In this document: positions 37,597 through 52,108 of the stretch, piece by piece
How positions within the stretch are numbered: position 1 is the first letter of the stretch
Layout: the number at the start of each line of letters is the position of its first letter
Source of the DNA: Chrysomallon squamiferum
Lineage: Eukaryota; Mollusca; Gastropoda; Neomphalida; Peltospiridae
Reading direction: 5' to 3'
Assembly: GCA_012295275.1 (NCBI GenBank)
Contig: CM022667.1
Coordinates: forward strand, 9,502,538-9,560,037
Length of the DNA stretch: 57,500 bases
Notes under the pieces: generated by a model
Databases searched by the model: none
Told to the model about the DNA's origin: nothing
The model's input: only the letters and a program-made list of their open reading frames with translations
Translations under genes and position numbers: made by a program

Positions 37597-38726
37597 TGAA
37601 AAATGATTGAAGAACAAAAATAAACACTCCAAAAATGTGTATGAAAACTAAAAGTTGTTAGTTTTGTAAATATTTCAATTTATGAAACTGCAGGCAAATG
37701 ATTCACAAATTAAAAACAGAAAACAAAAGAAAAGAAAACAACTTTTAAAAAAAATATAAAACATTTCAAACATTCATCAACTAAATCAGACGCCATTTTG
37801 AATTTTTGAAAACTTTTTTGTTTCTTTACCTAATAATCACTATCCCAAAAAGCTGAAAAAAGAATCATGAAATAAGAAAATAATTTGTGAGATAAATTTG
37901 CCTATTGGAATTAATATTCTGATTTCTATGAAAAATAAATATTAATTGTAGAAAATTGTATATGTTATATATATCAGTTTATGTTATATATATCCTAGAA
38001 AATATTTAAGTATAAATCTTATAAATCTATGAAATAAGGTTGTTTATTTAAAAAAATAAAAATATTTCTTTCTTTTTATTCTTAATTTTATTCAATGAAT
38101 ATAATTTAAATCCTTAAAAAATATTAATTTCCCCAAAATATTCCAGTCATTGAAAGTTATTAATTTCAAATATAAATACCCCATAAAAAAAAAAAATTGA
38201 GATAATAAGAATTAAAAATCCTCTGCTAAAAAATAATAATAATAATAATAACAGTTATTAATTCTGAGAAAATTTTCCTTCTCCAAGTAAATATGAAGTC
38301 CATTTCTCAATTGTTAAAAAAAAAAAACAATTTTAACATTATAACCAAAATTAAAGAAATCTTAAATTCAATAAAAGAAAACATGTTGTTCACTTAAGTC
38401 CAAAATGTTAGTTTCCATTCCAATTCTAAGAATTTAAAAATAATAACTGTATGTAAAAAAAAAAAATTAGTATTATTTCCAGATTTGCTTTTGTAAATTA
38501 GAAATGAATTATTTTTTAAATGTTATTACCAAACCCCAGACTTTTTTTTAGCATGTTATTAACAAGAAAATTACCCAAATAAAATTTATTAAAAAAGTAA
38601 TAAATTATTTTCAAAATGTTCACCCTTTTATATTGAAAGATCAAGCCTGAAATTCCAACATTATTATCAAGAGCTAGAAATTTATATATTTTAATTTTTG
38701 ATATATTATGTCAAAATACAGTGATG

Positions 38727-38778
<52 letters not shown>

Positions 38779-38897
38779 ACATTTTATAACATGCATCAAA
38801 AACTATAGAAAGTTCATATTTAAATCATATTAAGCTATACATTTATTAAATATATTTTATATAAAATATTACTATGTAGTTACCATGGAAATTATTT

Positions 38898-38945
<48 letters not shown>

Positions 38946-39962
38946 TTATAAATAAATAATAATAATAATAACAATAATAATAATTATAAATATATGAATA
39001 ATAATAATAATAATAATAAATTAATAAATATATAAAAGCAAAAAATAAAATGTTAAAAAAAAAAAGGAAAAAAGAAAGAAAACAAAAAGGTTTAAAAATA
39101 AAAATAAAAATTCAGTATTAAAAAATATTTTTTTGCCATGTTAAGAAACAAAACAAAACAAAAAAAAATAAAATAAAAAAAAGAGGATAGAAAAATTGTT
39201 TTTTTTTTTTTAAAAAACATTTCAAACACCCCAAACCAAACATTGGTAATGTTAATATCGTGTTAAGATTGTACAAAGATTTAAATGTTTTTTGTACGTA
39301 CATGATTTTCTGTGGTTTCTTGCGCGTTTGCGTTCTCTGGGTGTTCGCGACGACGGAGCTGTTGCTGTACGGACGCACGCTTCCAGGATTTCATCATCAC
39401 CAGTGTCGTACATCTCCGAGTCTGTCGTTAATGAAGCCTTAGAAGAACCGAGATTCCTGGCATCTGTGGAAACAATAAGCAAAAGTAAGTAAACAAGAAT
39501 GTAAGTACATATGTAAGTACGTGTGTAAGTACGTTTGTGAGTACATATGTAAGTAAACAAGAATGTAAGTACGTATGTAAGTAAATAAGTAAATGAGTAT
39601 GTAAATATGTAAGAAAGTAATTAATTAAATTAGTATGTAAGCAAATAAGTAAATATTTAAGTAAGTAAATAATTATGTAGGTATTAAGTAATTCATTATG
39701 TAACTGAATAAGTAATAAAGTAAGTAAATAAGTAATTTATTAAATCAGTAAGTATGTCAATATGTAAATAAATAAGCACGTAATTAAGTAAATGAGAAAG
39801 TAAGAATGTATAAAAACAAATAAATAAACTAATAAATAAAACAATTAAAAAAAAGAAACAACAAATAATTAACTGATAAGAAAAAAAGAAGAAAATAGCC
39901 TAATAAACATATCACAAAAGATGGATCATAATTTAACAAACAGTTCTGCCGTAAGATATTGC

Positions 39963-40001
<39 letters not shown>

Positions 40002-40928
40002 AATACTGTTATCACGGAGAGGGTTTCTGTACTCACCAAGTCGTTTTCTGTTTCTCTGCCCAGGCAAACCTCGCTCGTCTGCACTTGCGTAGCCATTTTT
40101 CAACAGTTTCTGCAAGGCATCGTCCTTCTGACCATCTTTTGACTTTGCAAACTTCTCAGTCTTCAAAACACAGACAAATGACATCCAAAATATATTTATA
40201 TTCTCATAAAAAAAATTATTAAGAAAAAACTAAAATAATAAGTTATCCTCGAAATTATAACTTTAATCATAAATCGAGCATTTTTAACTTAAAGTTCAGT
40301 AATTGTATTATAAACTTGTAAAAAATTATTTCAAGTACTTTTAATGAATGATAAATAGAATAAAAAATGATATAAATAAATACGTAAATAAATAAAAAAA
40401 AAAAAAATAATAAAGAAATAAATAAATAAAAAAATATTTAAAAACAAAAAATAATAATAATAAACTAATGATAAACAGAAAAATAAATAAAACAAAAATA
40501 AATAACAAATAATAATAAAAAACCCACAAATAATTATCAAATAAAAAACAAACAAACGAACAAAAAAAAGACCTAAAAAAAGAACAAATACAACAACAGA
40601 CAGTCAGATAAATAAAACAACAGATTCGAAGTGAATATTGTACCTCCATGATTGTCTTTCCGCGAGTTTTCTTACGCTCTCTCTGATTGGCTTTCTTCTC
40701 AAGCTGCTGTATGACCTTGTCTCTTGTAGTGCGGTACTCAAGGGCAAACTCACTGATGACTTTACAGAAATGGTTAATCTTTTGATCTCTTGCCATATGA
40801 GGTGGCATACCAAGATACAGTAACAATCTGTAATACCTGGAACAAAACATATTTACTATATAATTTATTTATCTATTTGTTTATTTGTTTGTTTGTTTGT
40901 TTGTTTTTTGTTTTATTTATATGATTTC

Positions 40929-40995
<67 letters not shown>

Positions 40996-43043
40996 TTTTC
41001 CTAATTTGTTATTTATTTATTTTATGATATTTTTAGTTCTATTATTATTTTTTTATTATTTATGTATTTATTCATTTTATATGCATTTTATATTTACTTA
41101 TATATTCATTTATTCTATTTTATTATATGTTAATCATTTATTTTTTTTTAATTTTAGATTTATTTATTTATTTATTCATTCATTCATGCAGTCTTGCATC
41201 TAATTTTATTTTTATTTTATATTTTTGTATCACAGTCAGTATAATGGAGACAGACAGACTATATGATCAACACATCCTGAATGTATTTTTATTTATTTTT
41301 ATTTTGTCTGTTTACATAAAGTTTACCTATTTATGACTCTTCTGTGAATAACTTGTAACAACATGATCCTCTCTGCAGACTCAGACAAAAACAAGGACAT
41401 TCTGAAACACAAACATAATTGTTTTTATAATACATTTCTATCATATGTACACAAATAAAAATAAGCTTCAATAATTTTTGTTATAAATGCAAAATAAATA
41501 TTAAAATAACTTTCATAAATAAAAATATAATTTAATAATTACCTGTGTAAATCCTTTTTCCGGTTTTACTGTTGGTTATCAATTTATACAAACTCTCTAA
41601 TTGCACACACTGAGTATAGCAAAAGTTTATCCTTTCACAATCTAAATACTTTTTTAACAATTCCTTTTCCAGTAAAGAAAATACATATAAATTTATAAAA
41701 ACTGTTACAATGAGACATTTTATTATAATTATTATTATTATTATTTATATATATATATATATATATTTATAAATTACTTACTTTCCTCTCATGTCTGATG
41801 ATGTTCCATCATGTTTGATAATTGCACGTAAATAGTCCCATGATGCTTTGCAGTCATCCTCCATTTTGTTCAGTTTGACAGCAAGCTCATCCCAGTCAAC
41901 CTAACAGAAATACAATAAACGTTATGAAAATAAACAATCTAATGCAATTATATGACAGGAAAATCAAATAAAATGAACAGAACCACTTTATACTTATTTT
42001 ATCCTAAAATGCAGCTAATATTATTATATAAATTCTTTGTAGATTTACAAAATCAAATCAAATAATCATTTAGTACTAATTGTTTTAATTTTATCAGTAT
42101 ACTTGGAAATGGCAATTCATACTTGAAAAATGAAGTCAAATTTATCCCATAAAAGGAAAACATCCAAAAATGAATGTATCTCTTATTCATGAACCATGAA
42201 AAAGTAACCAACATTAACCTAGAATGGTAAAACATTTAGCAAGAAAGAAAGACATTTATTTCAAAAAGATTTATCATTATTGCTTGAAATGAGATCAGGG
42301 ACCCTGAAAGGGTAAGACCTACCCTTGAGCAGCGCGTGAGAGGGCCAATTTCTGAATAAAGATCAGAACTGTCAGGGAACTGTTCGTGTATCATGGTACA
42401 CAGATGATACAGCAGTGAGTGCTTGTGTACTGTGTCCTTGACCTCTGGTATCCGAGACAGAAAGTCTATACTGAAAGCACGAGCCTGGAATTTGAAAAAA
42501 CAAATTATATACTTTATTATTAGTAAAGATTGGCCACTTGAAAGTGTACATTATTACAGTTGGTGTATTTCTCTGTACCAGTGATATTTCAAATTATAGA
42601 GAGTTTATTTTATGTGAGATGTTTGTAGAGTCTGAAGTGTACATGTAGTGTTCATATTATACTTTAAAGTGGCATGATTCTCATTTTTAAACAGGGCACC
42701 ATCCATTAATGAAATATTATATGTGATGGTAGGCCCTGTTTTTGAATGAAATTTTCTGAATCGATGTATATGTCTATGTAGAATGTAATTATATATCAGA
42801 ACATTTGTTTGAAAAGAAATTGCTTTACAGTTGATGTGCAAGTATTCTAGAAACAAAGATATTTTTTTCTTTTTTGGGTAACAAATTCCCTTGTATCTAT
42901 GATGTTTTTTCTTACCTTGCCACCATTAAGAAAGTTGCCAATGCCAAGAATTGCAGATAAAACATATTTGAAAGTTTTGTTCTTCTGTAAACTCTCAATT
43001 CCGTTTTTGAGATCCATTAGTGGCTCAGCTACTTCCTGTAGAA

Positions 43044-43074
<31 letters not shown>

Positions 43075-43217
43075 ACATTAATAAAATATTATAAAATAAA
43101 ATAAAATAAAATAAATAAATAGTAAATAAATAAACCGGTAAATAAATAAATAAAAGCAGTAAAATAAATCATAAAATGTCATAATGTGTTATTCACATAA
43201 TAATATGAATGTATATG

Positions 43218-43304
<87 letters not shown>

Positions 43305-45180
43305 TATATGCATGAATAAACTGACATTTGTACACAGTACTGCATCTCAAGCTCACACACAAGAATACTGTTTTTCTACTTCACCTGTTCGACATTTTCG
43401 TAGTCGAGTTTAAAGAGCCACAGTTTGAGTCTGGCCATGAGTTCGCTGATTGAAGACAGGGTCAACAAGAACTGCTCTGCTGTTCCAAGGGGGATGTCTG
43501 GGTTTCCCATCTGAGCATCCAGAATCTGAGCTTTCTCTTCTTCTGTTGGAATCATTGTCAGAATTTTCTACAAGATTTAAAAAAAAATATATACATATAT
43601 TCAAAAAATTTGAAAATAATTAATGAGATTAAATAAAAATTGAAATAATAAGGCAGATACACAACAGAAATATAATGGATACAACAGACATACACAGATA
43701 TATATGGACACACACACACAGAAGGAGAAATTAAAAATATGAATAATCATTATTTTCCAGTTGTTGGGATTATAATGATGAGAAATTTTACTAAAACTAA
43801 AAAATCCATTATTAACAATGTATAGATATGTGTGACATATTAACTGATATATAAATTTTTTATTTTATGGTCAGATTCATGATTGGTGAATTTACCCATG
43901 GAAAATATGAACTATAATATACTCAAAATATGCTTACTGAAACAGCTTTTAAAACACCAGACTAAAATAAATACCATACTAAAATGAATACCACACTGCA
44001 AAATACTAAAAACTAAATACAGCAAAATATTAAAATCACTTACCTCAATTCCTTCTTTGTTAATGATGGAAACGTCCATTTTCAAGATGGCTGCCTTAAT
44101 GGTTCTTGGAGGAGGAAGGACAGTGAGACCAATGTTTATTGCGTTTGATCTTTTTGGTCCTAAAACTGTTATTTCTTTTCTACTAGCATTGTCTTGTTTC
44201 TGTTGAATAACAATTAAAAAACAATGTTAGATGACAGAAAATGTGTAAAATAATCTCATCTATTGATACTTGAAACCACAGGAGAAAGCAGGGAAAGTTC
44301 TGGAAAAAAAAAAAAAAAGCCATCCAGGATTTATGGGGAGAAACTTTGGGAAGGATAAACATATTTTGAAGATATGGGAACAAAGTGTGAAGGGTAAAGA
44401 TCTTGCAGGGATATATGAACAGTCTACGAAAGGTAAACATAGAGGAAAAAGTAAACATCTTTTGAAGATTGTGAAACAAAGTGGGAAAGGTAAATATATT
44501 TTGAAGATAAGGGGGTAAAAATTGAAAGAGTAAATTTGAAAGGATAGATGGACTGACTGACTGACAAAGAATGGAAGGATGGATGGATAAATGGACAGGT
44601 GGAGGAAAGTGTGATGGATGGATCAATCAATCAATCAACAAAGATGAATGGATGGTTAAATGGATGGATGGATGGATGGATGGATGGATGGATGGATGAA
44701 TGGAGTACTGATTGATTGTTGGAAATACACTATAGGTTATATTACTAGTATATGGATGTTGGTAGTTGAATGGACAGATTGCTAAACAACAGTGGTCAAG
44801 CACTCAGTTGACCAATAAAAAAAAGGTGTGGACTAAGGAGTAGCTGGACAATACAAACACAGATAAACAAAATGTCAGACAAAAGCTGAGAGATCAGTAA
44901 CACAAAAACACTAAAAACAAAAATATCTAGTAATGACAACATAGTGACAACATAGTGACAACCTAGTTTTAAATCACCACTAACAGCCTCCTCGATAAGT
45001 AACTTATGCTGAAACACTGGTGCAATTTTCTTTTTGTAAAAATATTTTTAAAAAATCAGTAACAATGTCAGTGAGTGTGTTTTTTATGGTAGACATGTAG
45101 AACTGTTTTACAAGTTCATTTCTATTTTTATCTTCATACACATAACTGACTACTTTGATGCTTGAAAATGTTAGGTGTGT

Positions 45181-45231
<51 letters not shown>

Positions 45232-48200
45232 TGCTTGTGTGTTTGTGTGTGTCTGCATGTGTGTTTATGTTTTCAATTACATTCTTATTGCTATCTTGTT
45301 TGTATACTATGTTCACATTGTGTTTTATAACAGCATATGTTCTTTATATCTGTGTTTGTATCTGTGTGTGTGAATATAAATAAAAACAAGTAATTATGAA
45401 TACCAAAATGGCTAGAAATACTGAAACTGTAATTATCTATTTTATTTATATTAGTCTTGAAGTGAAACAGGTAAAAGTTTACATTGTAATTTATATTTCA
45501 GATCATTATGGTTATAATTTTGCTAAATGAAAGGTACTTCCAGTTCATCATTTCAGCAAAAGTTGTTTTCAGCAGATTTAGCAAAAAAAAAAAAAAAAAA
45601 TTCAAAAAAAAAAAAAAAAAATTCTAAAAATTTTTAAAAATAAAAATAACAACATGCCACAAAAATATTAATTATTATTTTAACAATAATGACAACATTT
45701 TATTTTTCTAATTTAACACTGAAAATCAACATTAATTTTTAACTCTTCTAAACATCAAAAATTTAACATCTCTGCTTCTAACAAATTCTAAGTTTAAAAA
45801 AAATAAAAATAAAAATAAAATAAAATAATAAGTTTGCTGCTCTCAGAAAAGCATGGAAAAAGCAAAAATCAGTCAGCTTCACTGGTATAAAAATAGTAAC
45901 AGTTCAAAGTATTCAGCAGTTTTTCCTATTCCAACTAGTCTACTGATCAAACAAAAGTAACCAATGTTTTCTGTATAATTCTTTGAATTATATAAAATAA
46001 ATAAATTAAAAAATTAAAATATGTTGGGTTTTGTATTATTTACTGAATTCAGAAATTATATAAAATATCAAAATTAAATTAAAGACAGTTTACAGAATAA
46101 TCTTTTCTGAGGACAGCAACCAAAGAAAACAACAGACATTAACAGCAGAATTAAAAGTTTCTGTTTGTTAAATTTTAAGACACCTCTGTTTGAAATCTAG
46201 ATTTTTAATTTATATTAAAAGACACCAAAAGCGCTTACCAGATCCTGTTACAACAATGTAAACATGCATGTTAAGTTTGACAGCCAACGCAGCAACCAAT
46301 GTATGAAAAGAAAGACATGAATATTCATTATTTACAATATCAATATTCATCACCTTTTTTTTAATAAACATGTAATATTATTAAGGTATTTTATATTTTA
46401 AATTTCTGATTGATAAGTGCTTTAATTCACTTACAGTAACATTATTTACATATCAGCACATATTTATTATTTAATATTAAAATTAATTATTAAGTTCTTA
46501 AAATAAATGAATATTAATTGCTTTCTTACAATATTTATCACTAAGGACGATATAATTATGTAAAAGAATAAAAATATCCATTATTTATATAAAAAAACTT
46601 TAATCATCATTTGTAACTTATATTAAATAGATGTTTTATGAACATACATAATGAAAAAATCTCAGTTACTATTATTTTAACCAGTATCTATATAATTATT
46701 TAGAAAACAAATATATAACTTTAATCAGTATTAATATTTTTCAACAGCCAAAAATAATGGAACACATTTATATAACATAAAATCATCTATCTCAGTGAAA
46801 AATATCATTTTAAATATTTTCTACTAAATTAAATTAATAATTTAATTACATATAAATATCTATAAACACACACAAACACACACACACACATGATATTAAT
46901 TTAATTTTTCACTATTTCTCAAGGTAATATTTACACAATTACTAAATATACATAAGTAAATGTGGTAACTAAAATCATTAGTACAAAAATAATTTAATTA
47001 TATCAAAACAGAAACCATCCCCCACAAAAAATGTTAAATTTAATTGCAGCAAAATAGAACACACCCACACCAAAAAATTTTAAATTTTAAAAATGTAAAA
47101 AAATAAAAAATTCAACACAAAATAAAATAAAATCTCCATTGAAAACAGACCTTCTGTTTGAGTTCGCTCGCTTGTGTTTCAAACAAGTGTTCCAGCTTCT
47201 CCACATCCAACTTCACTGGCACCAGCTGTTTCCAGATTGTCTCCCCTTTTGTCACAGCCGGCATGGTCACCTGTAGAGGGCGCCAGTGCAACCTGACAGT
47301 CTTTTTAGTTTTAGGCAGATTTGACCCCAGAGGCGGAGGCAGGTTAGTGTCCTCAGCAAAAGACCCGGGTGGGGGTGGCGGAGGAGGCATGTCCCCTGGG
47401 GGAGGGGGAGCCACGGGTATACCGAACAGTGGAGGTGGGGGAGGTGGGAATCCTCCTAGCGAAGGAGGTGGTGGCAGCTCTCCGTTCATGACCTGCTTGC
47501 TGGCCGTGAAGATGTCCTCGTCATCCTCGTCCTTGAGGTCTGTGAAATCCATGTCCTTGATCTTCAGCGTCCTCTTCATCCTGCGCTGGATTCGCTCCCA
47601 CTGCATCTCGCTCTCCGACTTCTTCACGTCGTGCTCCTGAACGGGCTCCTGCTTCGCGTGAGCCGCACTCCTGTGAGTCAGGCCCTCCTTGGCGCGGCCG
47701 ATCAAACCGCTCGCGTCGCCTGAACGCTGCTGTGGTAGCTGTGGCGGCTGCTGTGGCTGCTGCATCTTGATCGGGAGCTCGTCGTTCATCTTCGCGAACT
47801 TGTTCTTGGCACTTTGGACCCCACCAACATCGTGCTCAGGAATGGCTTTCTTCATCGACGGAGCGGTGTGATCGTCGACAGCCAGTTTGTCCTTGCGGTT
47901 GGACAGCGTCTCTCCGAACAGAATGTCTCTGGCCCGCTGAGTTTCCGGAGGCATGTCCTGGTCTGTCAACATGGCGTGTCTCATCTTGTAAAGCAGCCAT
48001 CTCTCATTGCTCGACATGCCCTCGGTTTTCGCAGGTGCGTCGCTGATGGCTGGCGGCTGGACGGTCGTGGCTGAGTGAAGCGAATCCAGGCCCGAGTGGT
48101 TTCGGTCAAAGACTTCCGGACTGTTCTGACTGTGGTAGCCGGATTCGTTAAATGATGCGTGAGGTGCATTGAGATGATCGTCTGGATGATTGAAATAAAA

Positions 48201-48438
48201 AAAATAATAAAATAAATACAGAAATGATGAGGCATTAGAATGCTGGTTTAAATGGAAAATATAATAATAATAAATATAATTAATAAAATATATATATATA
48301 TATAAAATATATATATATATATTTAATGTAGATTATTGATATTAAACTTTTATTTTGTAAAAAGATATTGAAAAATTTCTTTTAGTAATTTTATAATGTA
48401 TAGAATTTTGTTTTTAAACATTCTCTTTTCTTTTCCTA

Positions 48439-48506
<68 letters not shown>

Positions 48507-50354
48507 GTTTTTGTTTTTTTGTTTTAATAAATTTTCCTTTGGTAGAAATATTTTAGAGTGTATATCAAATGAACAATCTTTGCTAATCATAAAGTAAGAC
48601 ATTAAGACAACAAACACGTGATAATGTATCATCAATAATCTTTGCTTTAAACTTTATTATCATCAAACATTTGTTATCAGTAAAAAACAACAACATATAA
48701 ACTTATTTATTTATGCTAATCTTTTAATAACAAATACTTAATCTTAAGAATGCTTTGACTAACATTTTCATTATTAAAATTCATTGAAATATCTGCTTAA
48801 AATGTGAAAACACTGTGAAATCAGATTTCTAGAACATTTCTGAAAATTTTAATGATGTTTACACAATTTTCTGGTGCTTGTTTAAACATAGAAACATTAA
48901 AATATGCTGCTTATTTATTCTGCAGTCTTCATTACATTGGTTAAGTATTTATCTACAATGGTTATTATTGGTTACATTGGTTACTTATATAATGGTATGG
49001 TTACTTATTTACACACGCTAAGACACATACAGATCAGTAATTAAAATATAATTTATCTTTAAATATTGTCTACTAGGTTAGAAATTATTATCTGGCAATG
49101 CTGGTACACATGCACTGTGTAAATAAAATTCTATGTTTGTTAATTCCAGTATAAATATACAATAAGAATTCAAATATTTTGAAAACAAAAATGTATGTGT
49201 TAAGCATGGCAGAATTTTATTAGTTCAAGTTTAACAAAAGAATTAAATAAATAGATACATAAAAATAAAGCATTCATTGAAAATATATTTAAAAAGACAA
49301 AATGCAAAGATTATATTTCGCCCCATAATGTTGAAATGAATCCATTTGAAATGCAAAAATTATGTCACTGATTCTATATACTTTTTTAAAAGATAAACAA
49401 ATATTTCGATTCAAAACAAAAAAAAATCATTTACTGGGGATGAAATAATAATCTTATTATTTTCTAAATCTGACCAAAAAGGAAGGTCAATCCCCCATAT
49501 TCAACATCAAGGTAAATAAATCACTTTCCCAAATATGACAGACAAGGGAGGTAAATCATTTACCCAGATTTGACAACAGGTAAGCAATTGAACCAAATTT
49601 GACTGACAGGGGAGATAAATCAGTTACCCAAATCAGACTGAGAAGGGACAATAAATCACTTTCCCAAATTTCACTGACAACAGAGGCAAACAACTTACCC
49701 AAATGTGACAACTTTTGGTAAACCTCCTTAACGAAATCTGACTGACAAGGGAGACAAACGACTTACCCACATGCGACTGGGAGGGGAGGTAATAGGATGC
49801 GGTCATTCTTTCGGGCAGTGGCTCATGCACATACGAACTATTGCTACTGCCGGACGAGTCGCTAGCGAATGACATGCGGTCACCTTCTTGGACGTCTTGC
49901 ATGCATTTCAGATCTTTGAGCTCTTTGATTTGAGACCGTTGCCGTTGGCGACGCTCCTGCCGTTCAATGCGCAGCCGAGTCGAACCACCTGTCAACCAAA
50001 CATGCGTGGTAGTCGTAACACACGGAGAGAAAAAAGCACACACAGGTAAAATGACAGAAGAAGGAATTTTTATTTTGTTTATCGTTCTCTTCCTATTTTG
50101 TCTATTTCTTTTTTTCGTTCTCACTTTTTCTTTTTTTTTTTTTTTTTTCTATTTTCTATTTTATAATTTATTCTTTTTTTTTTCTTCTCATTTTACCAAT
50201 ATTTCCTTCTTTTCATAAAAGAAATCATTTATGCTAGAATTTTGAAAAATGTAAATTATAAATTTAATCAAAATAATCTCTGTGGTATTCATAATATAAA
50301 AAGAAAAATTTATTTAAGACAGTTTTACAAAAGTGTATGTCTGTGAATAAGAAA

Positions 50355-50413
<59 letters not shown>

Positions 50414-52069
50414 ATTAATTAAATAAATTTTTAAATTATATATTTTCTGTGTACTGTATTATGAATGATGTCTCAGGTCCATGCAAAAACTCAAATAAAA
50501 ACAAAAACAATATTAAAATCAAAATTGGAGTTTGAAGAAACAAATAAAACTTTAACACTAACAAAAATTATATTGCAAACAAACAATAAAAACCATGCCA
50601 TTAAAACAAAGTAGCAAACAATTTTTATTATTTTCTTCTTTTCAATGAAAACTGTTTTTACTTTTTTTTTAAGGTTTACTCCTCTTTTTTATTTATGTTC
50701 AAACAACAAAAAGAAATATTCACTCATTAACATAAAAGTAAGGAAAGATAACTCACTTGGTGCTCCATTAGCCATATCTGCAGGAAGTGACCTTCGACCT
50801 TTAGATGGTTTTTCATTTTCTTCAGGCCTATAGGGTCTGAAACAAAATATTGTTCATTGAGTTTTCAACAAAAATATTTAATAATAACAGTAAATAACTA
50901 ATTAATGATGTTGAGAGAAACAGAACGAAAAGGTGAGAGAATAAAAAGAGAGAAAGAGATAGTATGTAGTTATTATTACGAATTATTTATTTATTTATTT
51001 ATTTATTTGTTTGTTTAATTGTTTATTTGTCTTATTTAGTTTTTTATTTGATTTTATTTGATTTGATTTGATTTGATTAGATTTGATTTGATTTTTTTCA
51101 AATAGTTACAACATTATTTACTCTTTTGGTTTCTGAGTATCATGTGGTTGGAACTCTTCTTTAAATGGAGGAAGAATTGGTGTGCTGATTGACTTAGACA
51201 TAGACGGCATTCCTGCCGATCTCCGACTTCTTCTAGCCTCATCTTCACTTCGCATACGAGGAGTTCTTCTGTTAAAACAAACCAAACAAATAGTTTTAAT
51301 AATAATATTTTTATTTAGTACAAACAGTTATAAGATATTTTAAATCACTGTAAAGAAAATACAACATATTTTATTCTGTCATAAAGTATTTTTTAAGTAT
51401 TTGGAATAAAAGTAAATTTAACAAATTATAATGGTACTGCTAGTAACAGTAGCAGTAACAGTGGTTGTAGTAGCAGTTGCAGTACTAGTAGTAGTAGATA
51501 CATTAATAATGATAATAATAATAATAATAATAACAATAATAATAATAATAATGACGGTAATGAAGTCAAGTACATTAATGTTTATAGTAACAAACCAGTA
51601 ACAAAAACAGTTATTATTATTATTATTATTATCATCAGCCATTTCTAAGAAATAAGTTCTAGACATGTTTTTTTTTTTCAAAATGAAAGTGAAAGTACAC
51701 TAACCTGATATGTTCCATTTGATCATCTGCCATTGGTTCCTGACCATCTTCATGTCTGAGACAAGCCTGAAAATAAATAAATAAATAAAAAATAAATAAA
51801 AATAGATGGAACTTTAAAAGATTTGTTATCTCTTATTTAAAAAATATAAATATTTTCAAAATGGCCACTTTGATCTGTTTAGAATATTTATAAAAGTTAA
51901 AATCAGCCATTGTTTGTTAATTAGGAAAAAAAAAGTATATGCCAAGATGGCTGACACTGATGTTATATTTAAAACTTTTGCTTCTTGTCATGGATTTTGG
52001 TAATGTTATAAAGAAGCCTAAACTGAAATGTTTAACAATTTAAATATCTAAATAATAATAATAATAATG

Positions 52070-52108
<39 letters not shown>

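Larger units (their letters stand above)
35203..39463 (-). other. FHOD C-terminal DAD with conserved ROCK sites (last two exons)
   Basis: Exon 39463-39302 ends with [12 protein letters not shown]. The last exon 35276-35203 continues [20 protein letters not shown] and stops at 35203-35205. The join gives [12 protein letters not shown], the position where human FHOD1 has RKSLRRTLKSGL and is phosphorylated by ROCK to relieve autoinhibition. Ser and Thr are kept; the later Ser is Gly here. The two exons are separated by the 4.0-kb intron 35277-39301, filled with AAT arrays. Confidence 0.9.
40644..47315 (-). other. FHOD FH2 actin-assembly domain
   Basis: Spread over the end of the large exon and seven smaller exons. 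Diagnostic words: [104 protein letters not shown] and [17 protein letters not shown]. The isoleucine of the RSNAINI motif, in the position used for actin contact in formins, is present. Length and block order match vertebrate FHOD. Confidence 0.95.

Noticed and set aside
39464-39560. Upstream extension of the FHOD tail exon with an internal Met
   Set aside because: The acceptor TTTCCACAG at 39464 joins in phase to 40037; the extension is low-complexity intron.
40341-40640. Continuation of a minus-strand frame beyond the FHOD exon 40836-40644
   Set aside because: The donor GTACAA at 40643 and the next exon (TEKFAKSK) match the FHOD family; the rest is intron read-through of T-rich DNA.
44270-44518. 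82-codon Lys/Gly-rich plus-strand frame
   Set aside because: It follows a tandem repeat inside an FHOD intron; the periodicity explains the open frame.
47158-47640. 160-codon Gly-rich plus-strand frame
   Set aside because: Antisense of the proline-rich FH1 codons of FHOD, whose minus-strand reading is unmistakable.
49469-49797. CRISPR-like regular repeats
   Set aside because: The units are contiguous with no unique spacers and lie in a eukaryotic intron.
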